DNA from: Agaribacterium sp. ZY112
GTDB taxonomy: Bacteria > Pseudomonadota > Gammaproteobacteria > Pseudomonadales > Cellvibrionaceae
Length of the DNA: 64,000 bases
Assembly (NCBI RefSeq): GCF_041346925.1
Contig: NZ_CP166840.1
Span: forward strand, 2,785,001 to 2,849,000
Reading direction: 5' to 3'
The notes under the pieces were generated by a model. It did no database searches. It saw nothing but the letters and a program-made list of their open reading frames with translations, and was not told the origin of the DNA. Shown here piece after piece: positions 55,760-64,000 of this stretch. The position numbers were made by a program, and so were the translations under genes. The first letter of the stretch is position 1; the number at the start of each line of letters is the position of its first letter.

Positions 55760-55980
55760 GCGCTTTCTCGGCGGATTTGTAGCTTTTCGTATATATCGCC
55801 GCTATCCACCAGCCTTTATACCGGTTTGATGTGTTAGCTCCATTGTTTTGAGCTTCACGCTTCTATTCTTTCTCTCTTCTTTGCTATATCGCTAAGCCTT
55901 TACCCTGATTGATATGTTCTACACTTTAACTAGGAGCGTATTGCTTTTCGCCGCTCGCTATCTTGGCAAAAGGGGAATGT

Positions 55981-57762
55981 ATGACGGATTACAAGGCTCG
56001 TCTAAGGGATTTAGAATTTGTATTGCTTGAGCTACTTGCTTATGAACCGCATTACCAGAGTTTAGGTATGGGCGATGAATTGGCTGCGGACATGCTCAAA
56101 GCCATATTGGAAGAGGCTGCAAAGTTTTGTGAGCAAGTGATTGCGCCGCTGAACCAAGTTGGCGATAGAGAGGGTTGTCAGTGGCGAGATGGGCAGGTAA
56201 CGACCCCAACAGGTTTTAAAGAAGCCTATCGGAAATATGTGGAGGCAGGCTGGCCTTCCATGTCGCACGATGTGAATTATGGCGGCCAAGGTTTACCTGA
56301 ATCTTTGGGGACTATGGTCAGTGAATTAGTTGGCACTGCTAATTGGGCTTGGGCGATGTACCCAGGTTTAAGTCATGGCGCCATGCGAACCTTGTCCATG
56401 CATGGTACTGAGCAGCAACGCGAGCTCTACCTTAGTAAACTTATTGAGGGGCGCTGGACAGGTACAATGTGTTTAACCGAACCCCACTGTGGTACTGATC
56501 TAGGCATGCTGAAAACAAAGGCGTCTCCACGCGAGGATGGCTCTTACAGTATTAGCGGCACTAAAATCTTTATTTCTGCGGGTGAGCACGATTTAAGTGA
56601 CAATATTGTACATATCGTATTGGCCCGCTTACCTGATGCGCCAGAAGGCACTAAAGGCATATCTTTATTTATTGTGCCCAAGTACCTACCAGAAGGAAGT
56701 GAAGTAGGGGCTCGCAATGGCGTTAACTGTGGCTCGCTAGAGCATAAAATGGGCATTCACGGTAATGCCACTGCTTTATTAAATTTTGATGAGGCTCAGG
56801 GGTGGTTAATCGGCCCAGCGAATAAAGGTTTGAACTGCATGTTTACCTTTATGAATACAGCGCGAGTGGGCACCGCTTTGCAGGGCTTGGCACATGCTGA
56901 GTTGGGTTATCAAAAGTCTTTAGCTTATTGCAAGGAGCGTTTGCAAGGGCGAGCGCTCAGTGGGGCAAAAAACAAAGAAGGCCCCGCCGATCCAATCATT
57001 GTGCACTCTGATGTTAGGCGTATGTTACTGACGCAAAAAGCTTTTGCTGAAGGTGGGCGTATGCTTATTTATTACATCTGTAAACAGGTGGATATTGAGC
57101 AAATAAGCACTGATAAAGACGAAAAGAAAAAAGCTTCAGATCTTCTTGCTTTATTAACACCTATTGCTAAAGCATTTTTAACAGAGACAGGCTTAGAGTC
57201 GGCTAACCTTGCGATGCAGTGCTTTGGTGGCCACGGTTATATCGCTGAGTGGGGCATGGAGCAAAATGTGCGTGATGCTCGTATTAGCACGCTATATGAG
57301 GGAACCACGGGTGTACAGGCGCTTGATTTACTTGGCCGTAAAGTTTTAATGACTCAAGGCGAGTTATTAAAGGTATTTACAAAAGAAATTCATCTTTATT
57401 GCAAGGCTCGTGAGGGGCAGGCAGGCTTAAGTGAATTTATTAGCCCGCTGGCCCAATTAAACAAACAGTGGGGCGGGCTGGCTACCCATGTTGGGCTGGC
57501 TGCAATAGAAGATGCCGAAGAAGTCAGCGCTGCATGTGTCGACTTTTTAATGTATTCAGGGTACGTTTGTCTCGCCTATTTTTGGGCTCAGGCTGCCGAG
57601 CTGGCACTGAAAAATACGGATCAATCGGATCCTATCTACAGTTCTAAGCTTAAAACAGCCCGTTTTTATTACTCACGAGTGCTGCCTCGTAGTCTTGCTT
57701 TAGCTGAAACGATTAAGGCAGGTGCTAAAGATTTGCAGGACTTTGAAATGGATGAGTTTTAA
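55981..57762 (+). CDS. acyl-CoA dehydrogenase (long form, about 590 residues)
   Basis: This 593-residue flavoprotein has the acyl-CoA dehydrogenase signatures TGTMCLTEPHCGTDLG (about 157-172), ISGTKIFISAGEHD, QCFGGHGYIAEWGMEQ and VRDARISTLYEGTTGVQALDLLGRK, plus the C-terminal extension of the DmdC/AidB-like long forms. It oxidises acyl-CoA to enoyl-CoA in beta-oxidation or related routes. The ATG 55981 has GGGGA upstream; a longer TTG frame is rejected. It pairs with the acyl-CoA ligase that follows. Confidence 0.92.
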   Translation: MTDYKARLRDLEFVLLELLAYEPHYQSLGMGDELAADMLKAILEEAAKFCEQVIAPLNQVGDREGCQWRDGQVTTPTGFKEAYRKYVEAGWPSMSHDVNYGGQGLPESLGTMVSELVGTANWAWAMYPGLSHGAMRTLSMHGTEQQRELYLSKLIEGRWTGTMCLTEPHCGTDLGMLKTKASPREDGSYSISGTKIFISAGEHDLSDNIVHIVLARLPDAPEGTKGISLFIVPKYLPEGSEVGARNGVNCGSLEHKMGIHGNATALLNFDEAQGWLIGPANKGLNCMFTFMNTARVGTALQGLAHAELGYQKSLAYCKERLQGRALSGAKNKEGPADPIIVHSDVRRMLLTQKAFAEGGRMLIYYICKQVDIEQISTDKDEKKKASDLLALLTPIAKAFLTETGLESANLAMQCFGGHGYIAEWGMEQNVRDARISTLYEGTTGVQALDLLGRKVLMTQGELLKVFTKEIHLYCKAREGQAGLSEFISPLAQLNKQWGGLATHVGLAAIEDAEEVSAACVDFLMYSGYVCLAYFWAQAAELALKNTDQSDPIYSSKLKTARFYYSRVLPRSLALAETIKAGAKDLQDFEMDEF

Positions 57763-57811
57763 TTAGTGCTTAGATGCATCATAGATATTATTGTTTAAAA
57801 GAGGTTGTGCT

Positions 57812-59413
57812 TTGACTCAGCGCTACGAAACCATCAATGAACTTATTGAGCATGCGTTTACAGCGTATGCGAACTTGCCGGCTTTTACTTGCATGGGGCA
57901 TAGTTTAAGTTATGAGCAGCTAGATCAATTAAGTGCCCGCTTTGCGAGTTATCTACGCCATGACTTAGGTTTAAAACAAGGCGATAGAATAGCCATTCAA
58001 TTGCCCAATATATTGCAATACCCGGTTGCTATGTATGGCGCTATTCGTGCTGGTTTAATCGTTGTTAACGTCAACCCTTTATACAGCGCACGCGAGATTA
58101 AAATTCAATTGCTTGATAGTGGGGCTCGAGCTTTAGTGGTACTGGCGAATGTGGCCAAAGCTGCAAGTGAGGTGGTTCAGCAAACAAAGCTTGAACATGT
58201 GATCGTGACTGAGCTTGGCGATATGCATCCGGGCTTAAAGCGCCCTTTAATTAACTTTGTAGTGAAGCATGTTAAGAAGTTAGTGCCGGCGTTTACCTTT
58301 GAGCGTTCGCTGCCATTTCGTCAGTGCTTGGCAAAGCCTGCTCAGCCGTTTTCTATAAAGCCTGTTGCGCAGAGCGATATTGCGGTTCTTCAATATACCG
58401 GTGGTACCACGGGTGTCAGTAAAGGCGCGATGCTGACGCATAAAAATTTATGTGCCAATGTTTGGCAGATGGTCAGCCATATGCCAGTGGCTTTTGTTGA
58501 AGGTAAAGAAACCTTTGTGGCGTGCTTGCCGCTTTACCATATTTATGCTTTTAACTTGCACGGCCTTGCGGCATTTGCAAATGGCTGCCACAACCTATTG
58601 ATCCCTAATCCAAGAGATTTGGATAGTTTTATTGCTACCTTGCGTAAGACTAGATTTACGATTTTTGTCGGTATTAATACCCTGTTTAGGGCTTTGGTTA
58701 GGCATAAATCCTTAGCCTTAATTGATTTCTCTGCCCTTAAGGTGAGCTCTGCTGGTGGTATGGCGCTAACAGAAGATACCGCACATGATTGGAAGCGCTT
58801 AACGGGCTGTGATGTGCTTGAAGGTTATGGTCTTACAGAGACATCTCCAGTACTAACGGGTAATCCCTATGGCGATATACGCCTAGGCACGATTGGTACA
58901 GCGTTGCCAGAGACTGATATACGCATCCTCGATGATGACGGGCAGGAGCTCAAGCTGGGCGAGGTTGGTGAGCTTTGCGCCAAAGGTCCGCAGGTTATGC
59001 CTGGTTATTGGCGGCGAGATGAAGAAACTGCACAGGTATTTAGTCAAGATGGTTATTTCCGCACGGGTGATATGGCGGTTTGTTTAGAGGACGGTTATTA
59101 CAAAATAGTTGATCGCAAGAAAGATATGATTTTGGTGTCGGGCTTTAATGTATACCCCAATGAAATCGAAGATGTTCTGACTAGCCACCCAGATATTCTG
59201 GAAGCTGCGGCAGTTGGCGTTGCCGATGATGATTGCGGTGAGATTGTTAAAGTCTTTGTCGTGCGTGAAAGTGATGAGTTAAGCGAGCGCGAAATCGTTG
59301 AGTTCTGTCGTTCAAATTTAACTCGCTACAAAGTGCCGAAATTGGTCGAGTTTCGTGATGAGTTGCCCAAGACGAATGTCGGTAAAATTTTGCGTCGAGA
59401 GTTAAAAGACTAA
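57812..59413 (+). CDS. fadD: long-chain fatty acid-CoA ligase
   Basis: This 533-residue AMP-forming ligase has the P-loop YTGGTTGVSKGAMLTH (about 195-210), VLEGYGLTETSPV, TGDMAVCLEDGYYKIVDRKKDMILVSGFNVYPNEIE and the late Lys in LPKTNVGKILRR. It activates fatty acids for the dehydrogenase encoded just upstream. The start is probably TTG 57812 with AGAGG eight bases upstream; TTG 57791 is an alternative. Confidence 0.93.
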   Translation: MTQRYETINELIEHAFTAYANLPAFTCMGHSLSYEQLDQLSARFASYLRHDLGLKQGDRIAIQLPNILQYPVAMYGAIRAGLIVVNVNPLYSAREIKIQLLDSGARALVVLANVAKAASEVVQQTKLEHVIVTELGDMHPGLKRPLINFVVKHVKKLVPAFTFERSLPFRQCLAKPAQPFSIKPVAQSDIAVLQYTGGTTGVSKGAMLTHKNLCANVWQMVSHMPVAFVEGKETFVACLPLYHIYAFNLHGLAAFANGCHNLLIPNPRDLDSFIATLRKTRFTIFVGINTLFRALVRHKSLALIDFSALKVSSAGGMALTEDTAHDWKRLTGCDVLEGYGLTETSPVLTGNPYGDIRLGTIGTALPETDIRILDDDGQELKLGEVGELCAKGPQVMPGYWRRDEETAQVFSQDGYFRTGDMAVCLEDGYYKIVDRKKDMILVSGFNVYPNEIEDVLTSHPDILEAAAVGVADDDCGEIVKVFVVRESDELSEREIVEFCRSNLTRYKVPKLVEFRDELPKTNVGKILRRELKD

Positions 59414-59498
59414 ACTCGCTGGAGCTGGTTTGAGTGCTGCGTAAGTGTTGAGTGTCTACCACCTCTGTCGTATTAAATAAGGCAAGAAGAGGCTTTTT

Positions 59499-60641
59499 AT
59501 GTCTGCGAATGCACTGATTCTTTCTGGGGGAGGTGCAAGAGCTGCTTATCAGGTAGGCGTCTTACTTGGGGTGAGCGATATCATTCCTCACGTTAAAAAC
59601 CCTTTTCAGATTATCTCAGGTACCTCAGCTGGAGCAATTAATGCTGCCGCTATTGCTGCCCACCCAGGAAGCTTCCATCGTTCGGCTCACGACCTTGCTA
59701 ATATTTGGCGAGAGCTCGAAATTCATCAGATTTTTCACAGTGATTGGCCGTCTTTGTTTGGTGGTGGTTTTAAGTTCGCTTTCAGCTTATTGAGGCAGGG
59801 TTCAAGAGGGGAGAAGCCGATTGCTCTGCTGGATAATTCGCCTCTTCGCGATACATTAAATTCGATGATCGAGTTTAGGAATATTCAGAGGCGCATTGAT
59901 AAAGGTTTATTGACAGCCTTGAGTGTGACAGCACTAGGCTACAGCAGCGGGGAGTCGGTTAACTTCTTTCAAGGTCGTCCAGAGCTTAAAGGTTGGCGTC
60001 GTTATCGCCGTGTTGGAACCCCAGCTTTAATCACGGTTGATCATTTATTGGCATCTTCAGCCATCCCTGCGGTTTTCCCAACTCAAAAGCTAAGTATGGA
60101 GTACTTTGGTGATGGCGCTATGCGCCAGATGGCGCCAATTAGCTCGGCGCTGCACTTGGGGGCAGAAAAAGTATTTGTTATTGGCGTTTCAGGTAATCGT
60201 GCAGTCGGGTCTTGGGGGCAAACAGGTAAGTTTGTGAGACCAAGCCGTTCGCCTTCACTGGCTCAGATCTTGGGGCAAATGATGAATGCCGCCTTTATTG
60301 ACTCATTAGAAGGAGACATAGAGCACTTGGAGCGAGTGAATGAGTTGCTGCGCTTAATCCCCAAGGACTCCGGGGCTGAGACTGGTGGGCTAAGAGAGGT
60401 CGATACCTTAATCATATCGCCCACTAAGCGCTTAGATCGCTTGGCCGCAAGACGCATCTCTAGTTTACCCAAGGCTCTGAGGTTTTTTCTAAGCACAAGT
60501 GGTGCAACAGCAAAAGAAGGCGGGGCAGGGGCGGCCAGTTATTTACTGTTCACCCATGCTTATTGTCGTGAGCTTATTGAGCTTGGTTACAAAGACGCGA
60601 TGTGGGAGCGGGACAAAATAGAACGTTTTTTTGCGCCTTAG
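59499..60641 (+). CDS. patatin-like phospholipase
   Basis: This 380-residue protein has the oxyanion loop GGGARAAYQVGVL at the N-terminus, nucleophile Ser in GTSAG (about 43-47) and the Asp of the dyad in GDGAMRQ (about 206), the pattern of bacterial patatins. No transmembrane barrel is present. It probably hydrolyses membrane phospholipids or lipid intermediates, and it follows fatty-acid genes. Confidence 0.92.
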   Translation: MSANALILSGGGARAAYQVGVLLGVSDIIPHVKNPFQIISGTSAGAINAAAIAAHPGSFHRSAHDLANIWRELEIHQIFHSDWPSLFGGGFKFAFSLLRQGSRGEKPIALLDNSPLRDTLNSMIEFRNIQRRIDKGLLTALSVTALGYSSGESVNFFQGRPELKGWRRYRRVGTPALITVDHLLASSAIPAVFPTQKLSMEYFGDGAMRQMAPISSALHLGAEKVFVIGVSGNRAVGSWGQTGKFVRPSRSPSLAQILGQMMNAAFIDSLEGDIEHLERVNELLRLIPKDSGAETGGLREVDTLIISPTKRLDRLAARRISSLPKALRFFLSTSGATAKEGGAGAASYLLFTHAYCRELIELGYKDAMWERDKIERFFAP

Positions 60642-60673
60642 TTTTTTGTCTCTCAATTTGGGGCTTTACTTTA

Positions 60674-60943
60674 TTAGGCTTTTTCGTTTTTTAGTGCGGC
60701 TTCAGTAATGTGGTGATAGAGCTCAATCGCTTTGGTCGCTAACTCTTGATATTCAGGGTGAGCTTCAATTTTGGCATGAATGAGTGAAGCGTCATCTAAA
60801 ACCTCTTTCATGAACGTCAGGTCGTAATCTGATAGTCGTTCACCATTGTCGACACTTTCTTTTATGGCCTGTAGGCGTGGCAGGCGTGTATCCACAAAGC
60901 GCTTTAGTATCGCTTCGGCGATGACTTCTTCCTTAATGTTCAT
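60674..60943 (-). CDS. small helical hypothetical protein
   Basis: This 89-residue acidic protein is almost wholly helical (IKEEVIAEAILKRFVDTRLPRL, LTFMKEVLDDASLIHAKIEAHPE). No cysteine or membrane segment. Function unknown. It converges with the patatin gene. Confidence 0.6.
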   Translation of the reverse strand: MNIKEEVIAEAILKRFVDTRLPRLQAIKESVDNGERLSDYDLTFMKEVLDDASLIHAKIEAHPEYQELATKAIELYHHITEAALKNEKA

Positions 60944-61226
60944 GTGAATTCCTTGAATGGGTTTATTTGTAATGACTATAAAACGTTTGCTAGTTAATTG
61001 TCGATACCACTAGATAAAAGTAGGGTGTTTTTTTAATTTATTTCTTTTAAAACATATATTTGTGGCTTCTTTTTAATTTTTTTTATAGGTTTTTCTGGGT
61101 TTGTGAGCTGATAGTAAATGTACTTTATTAGTTGCTTTTTTGTGCTGAATGTCGGTTTTATCGGCTTGACTCGCTGTTTATGCCTGCCTAAGGTATGGCC
61201 TTCAAAAGACAAAGGATTTTGTTGAG

Positions 61227-61499
61227 ATGAGCTGGACGTTTAGAAAAGCCAAGTTGTTGGTTCACAGCGATGGACATCAGATTGAATTGAAAGCAGGTAC
61301 TTGGGCTGAGCCTTTTGATATCCAACCAAAGATTGCAAGAGGTACCCCAGCTGTAGAGACCGCACGTTTAATTCGTGAGGGCATGAGTTACGCCTCAACA
61401 AACTCATCTCGCCCTCAGATGTCTAGTCAGCACAGCCCTAAGGTTGAAGCTGCAAAGGCTTATCTTGATAGATCGGATAAGCCCCGTGTGCCTGCATAG
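61227..61499 (+). CDS. small hypothetical protein
   Basis: This 90-residue protein starts MSWTFRKAKLLVHSDGHQIELKAGTWAEPFDIQPK, a short beta-rich beginning, and ends in a Ser/Pro-rich tail. A possible promoter TTGACT-N17-TAAGGT lies about 35-75 bases upstream. Function unknown. The 60944-61226 stretch before it is AT-rich without other signals. Confidence 0.6.
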   Translation: MSWTFRKAKLLVHSDGHQIELKAGTWAEPFDIQPKIARGTPAVETARLIREGMSYASTNSSRPQMSSQHSPKVEAAKAYLDRSDKPRVPA

Positions 61500-61521
61500 C
61501 CTTCATTTTGCTTCTTAGTTA

Positions 61522-61554
61522 ACTAAAAAAGACCCTAATAAGGGCCTTTTTTAG
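61522..61554. terminator. bidirectional Rho-independent terminator
   Basis: CTAAAAAAGACCCT pairs with AGGGCCTTTTTTAG around AATA, with T-runs on both strands. It serves the 61227-61499 gene and the hpf-like gene. Confidence 0.9.
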
Positions 61555-61569
61555 TGTCGATATTGGGGC

Positions 61570-61947
61570 TTATATCGCTTCGTCGTACTCAGCGTAGGTA
61601 TCTTCTACATCGCTGGTTTCTTGGGTTTCTTTCTGCCAATTGCTCTCACTGTTGTCATGGCGCCTTGCTTTGTTGTGCTCCTTTTGTCGCGATAAGGCCT
61701 CGTGCAGTTTAGGGCTGGCTGATGCAATGGCGGCGTACATGTTTTTACCACTGGCTTTAACGCTTAAGTGTTTACCTAAATAGAGTGTGTCGAGTTCAAT
61801 TTGGTGCTGGTTCTTATCAACTTTGAGCTTGGCATTCACACGACCAACGTTGGGGAAGTGTTTATTTATTCGCTCTAGTTTTCGGCCGATTGCTTCACGT
61901 AAGGCTTCAGTCGCTTGAATGTGGTGGCCAGAAACTTCAACTCTCAT
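61570..61947 (-). CDS. hpf: ribosome hibernation promoting factor (HPF/RaiA family)
   Basis: This 125-residue protein has the HPF fold (VEVSGHHIQATEALREAIGRKLERINKHFPNVGRVNAKLKV) and the basic surface that lies in the ribosomal decoding site. A Gln/Glu-rich tail of about 25 residues follows the core, longer than E. coli HPF (95) and RaiA (113). It is not next to rpoN here, unlike the usual hpf gene, so it may be a second paralogue. Confidence 0.9.
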   Translation of the reverse strand: MRVEVSGHHIQATEALREAIGRKLERINKHFPNVGRVNAKLKVDKNQHQIELDTLYLGKHLSVKASGKNMYAAIASASPKLHEALSRQKEHNKARRHDNSESNWQKETQETSDVEDTYAEYDEAI

Positions 61948-62208
61948 AGTTCACTCCTAACAGTGCTTTTTTAGTTGCTGTATTAATGTGACAGCAACAA
62001 CAGCGCCATAGTTTCATCTTTATCAAAAAAAATGCATAAGTCAGCTAACAAGAGGGGTTTCAGAGTCTGTGATGCTTGGTTTGGTTGGTTTTAATGCAAA
62101 TATATGCAGGTTTTTATGGACGCTGCTGGTGCAAAAAGCTAAGCCAAGTTTTGTTTTGGGGCGAATTAGAGGCTTGTACTAACTTAAAGGCTGTTTAGAG
62201 GGCGGGGG

Positions 62209-62232
62209 AGGCTGAGAAAGAGTTCTCAGCCT
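62209..62232. other. perfect 10-bp stem-loop downstream of the FKBP gene
   Basis: AGGCTGAGAA (62209-62218) pairs with TTCTCAGCCT (62223-62232) around AGAG. No T-run follows on either strand. The 61948-62208 stretch has no other recognisable element. Confidence 0.5.
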
Positions 62233-62242
62233 TGAGGCAAGC

Positions 62243-62860
62243 TTAGCCTACGATCTCGAGAAGCTCGACATCAAATATTAGGGCAGCATAAGGAGCGATT
62301 TGTGCACCGGCACCACGCTCGCCATAGGCAAGCTCGTGAGGAACGTACAAACGGTACTTGGCGCCAACAGGCATAAGTTGAAGTGCTTCAGTCCAACCTG
62401 CAATAACACCGCTTACTGGGAATTCAGCCGGCTCACCACGATCTACAGAGCTGTCGAACACAGTGCCATCAACTAGTGTGCCGTGGTAATGTGTTTTAAC
62501 GGTTGATTGGGCAGTTGGCTTGTCGCCGCTACCTTCATTAATGATTTCGTACTGTAAGCCAGACTCAAGTACGGTAACACCTTCTTTTTTGGCGTTTTCT
62601 GCAAGGAAAGCTTCGCCTTCAGCAGAAGCTACTTTGGCTTGCTCTTCTTTCTGTGCAGCCATGCGCTCGCTAATGACTTTAAATGCAGCGTCTAGCTCTT
62701 CGTGAGGAACAGCGAGTTCTGCGCCATTGAAGATATCTTTGATACCTTGGCCAACGGCATCTAGGTCTACGCCTTCAAAAGGGTTTGAAGCCAATTGTTG
62801 GCCCATTTGTAGGCCAATGCCGTAGCTGACCTTTTTTTCTACAGTGCTGTAGTCGCTCAT
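62243..62860 (-). CDS. fklB: FKBP-type peptidyl-prolyl isomerase
   Basis: This 205-residue protein has the FKBP N-terminal dimerisation region (about 1-90: VSYGIGLQMGQQL) and a C-terminal FKBP domain (about 110-205) with the usual VKTHYHGTLVDGTVFDSS, GWTEALQLMPVGAKYRLYVPHELAYGERGAG and IFDVELLEI. No signal peptide, so it is cytosolic like E. coli FklB. Confidence 0.92.
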   Translation of the reverse strand: MSDYSTVEKKVSYGIGLQMGQQLASNPFEGVDLDAVGQGIKDIFNGAELAVPHEELDAAFKVISERMAAQKEEQAKVASAEGEAFLAENAKKEGVTVLESGLQYEIINEGSGDKPTAQSTVKTHYHGTLVDGTVFDSSVDRGEPAEFPVSGVIAGWTEALQLMPVGAKYRLYVPHELAYGERGAGAQIAPYAALIFDVELLEIVG

Positions 62861-62986
62861 AGTTGATCTCTTAAGCGGGGGATGAATGAAGCGCGCGAGT
62901 CTAGCACTTTTATAGGTAGCTTATAAGCACTGCGCGTTGCCGTTTCCTTTCTATACTTCAAAGGCAATGGGCAAGGAGGGCTGTGC

Positions 62987-64000
62987 ATGAGCACACCGAT
63001 AGATAACTTTCTTAAAATTCTCTCTCAGAAAGACGGTTCTGATCTTTATCTAAGTACGGGAGCGCCACCGTGTGCAAAGTTTCAAGGGACGCTAAAACCC
63101 CTGTCACAAACTAAATATCAGGCCGGTGAGATAGAAGCGATCGCCGAAGCGATTATGGATGATGAGCAGCGTGAGGCTTTCACTCATGAGTTAGAGATGA
63201 ATTTGGCTGTGTCGATTCCTGGTGTTGGACGTTTTCGCATCAACATTTTTAAACAGCGAAATGAGGTCAGTATTGTTGCGAGGAATATCAATACCGAGAT
63301 CCCTAAGTTTGATGACTTAGGTCTGCCAGTTGTTCTTAAAGAAGTCATCCTTAACAAAAGGGGCTTGGTGTTGTTTGTTGGTGGTACCGGCTCGGGTAAG
63401 TCGACATCGTTAGCTGCGTTGATTGATCATCGCAATAGCACCACGGGCGGTCATATTATTACTATTGAAGACCCTGTGGAGTATGTTCATCGCCATAAGA
63501 AAAGCATCATCAACCAGCGGGAGGTTGGTGTTGATACTCGCAGCTTTAGAAACGCGCTTAAAAATACATTAAGGCAGGCCCCTGATGTCATACTCATCGG
63601 TGAGATTCGCGATAGAGAAACCATGGAGCACGCTTTAGAGTTTGCGGAAACCGGTCACTTAGCTATTTCTACCCTGCACGCCAATAATGCTAATCAGGCA
63701 CTTGAGCGTATTATTAACTTCTTTCCTGAAGAGCGCAGACCGCAGCTTTTGTTATCACTGTCTCAGAATTTAAGGGCCTTTGTATCCCAGAGATTGATAC
63801 CCACCGTGGATGGAAAGCGCTGCGCGGCTGTTGAGGTTTTATTAGGCACCAAGACAATTCAAGAGCTTGTGCTTAAGGCTCGTCTCGAGGACATTAAAGA
63901 AATTATGGAGAAGAGTGAAAATTTAGGCATGCAAACCTTTGACGGTGCTTTATTTCACCTTTATAGGGAGGGGCGTACAGGGTATGACGATACCATCGCT
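62987..64000 (+). CDS. pilU: type IV pilus retraction ATPase PilU (3' end beyond window)
   Basis: Open from ATG 62987 (AAGGAGG upstream) to the right edge, 338 residues visible. The N-terminal PAS-like part (DGSDLYLSTGAPP) precedes Walker A GGTGSGKST (about 127-135), an Asp box (ITIEDPVEYVH), Walker B (PDVILIGEIRDRETM) and the His box (HLAISTLHANNA). INFFPEERRPQLLLSLSQNL fits PilU rather than PilT. It powers pilus retraction at the inner membrane. Confidence 0.93.
   Translation, partial: MSTPIDNFLKILSQKDGSDLYLSTGAPPCAKFQGTLKPLSQTKYQAGEIEAIAEAIMDDEQREAFTHELEMNLAVSIPGVGRFRINIFKQRNEVSIVARNINTEIPKFDDLGLPVVLKEVILNKRGLVLFVGGTGSGKSTSLAALIDHRNSTTGGHIITIEDPVEYVHRHKKSIINQREVGVDTRSFRNALKNTLRQAPDVILIGEIRDRETMEHALEFAETGHLAISTLHANNANQALERIINFFPEERRPQLLLSLSQNLRAFVSQRLIPTVDGKRCAAVEVLLGTKTIQELVLKARLEDIKEIMEKSENLGMQTFDGALFHLYREGRTGYDDTIA

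Overview
The window looks like the chromosome of a marine, agar-degrading gammaproteobacterium, probably a Cellvibrionaceae-type organism. It carries a secreted GH16 agarase with a CBM13 module, a GH117 neoagarooligosaccharide hydrolase, gammaproteobacterial housekeeping genes (zipA, ligA, smc, ccmHI, pilU) and moderate, slightly AT-rich composition. Species was not determined; this placement is inference from gene content.

Region 1 (1-20950) is the most interesting part. On the minus strand lies a seven-gene operon whose products match, domain for domain, the regulatory and export half of the Vibrio fischeri symbiosis polysaccharide (syp) locus: STAS protein (SypA-like), OmpA lipoprotein (SypB-like), SLBB polysaccharide export protein (SypC-like), CpsD/BY-kinase-like ATPase (SypD-like), hybrid kinase with HPt (SypF-like), HATPase-REC-PP2C protein (SypE-like) and sigma54 activator (SypG-like). 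Further left are a three-gene nitric-oxide sensing operon (H-NOX, cytosolic histidine kinase, REC plus degenerate HD-GYP) and a glycosyltransferase operon that runs off the left edge. On the plus strand between them is an operon of a large secreted LruC/GEVED protein, a lipoprotein and galE. I read -24/-12 (sigma54) promoters in front of the syp operon, the glycosyltransferase operon and the LruC operon. Each has upstream copies of one dyad, about GATTYGCATTTTGCAAATC, close to the SypG-binding consensus as I remember it. The picture is one polysaccharide/matrix regulon driven by the SypG-like activator and tuned by a SypE/SypA partner switch, with NO input nearby.

Region 2 (20950-30900) holds an ArsR/SRPBCC module with a poly-G tract inside its promoter, a prohibitin-like SPFH protein, a PaiB-like protein, an O-methyltransferase, a lipoprotein with a Ser-Pro linker coded by a hexanucleotide tandem repeat, and a nitrite-ammonifying pair (NrfA plus cytochrome b561) with an FNR-like box.

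Region 3 (31000-45200) holds the GH16 agarase, an orphan helical-repeat protein, a TrmK-family methyltransferase, a DUF6231 protein, a carboxylesterase, YceI plus cytochrome b561, a LysR regulator, an orphan substrate-binding protein, an outer-membrane barrel, the GH117 hydrolase and a DUF2489 protein. Two stretches (41010-41859 and 42673-43546) have no clear intact gene and look partly decayed.

Region 4 (45200-64000) is mostly conserved core: tRNA-Asp and tRNA-Val, ccmH-ccmI, smc-zipA-ligA with three small downstream genes, acyl-CoA dehydrogenase, fadD, a patatin phospholipase, a ribosome hibernation factor, an FKBP isomerase and a pilU gene cut by the right edge. No insertion sequence, prophage or CRISPR array was seen.
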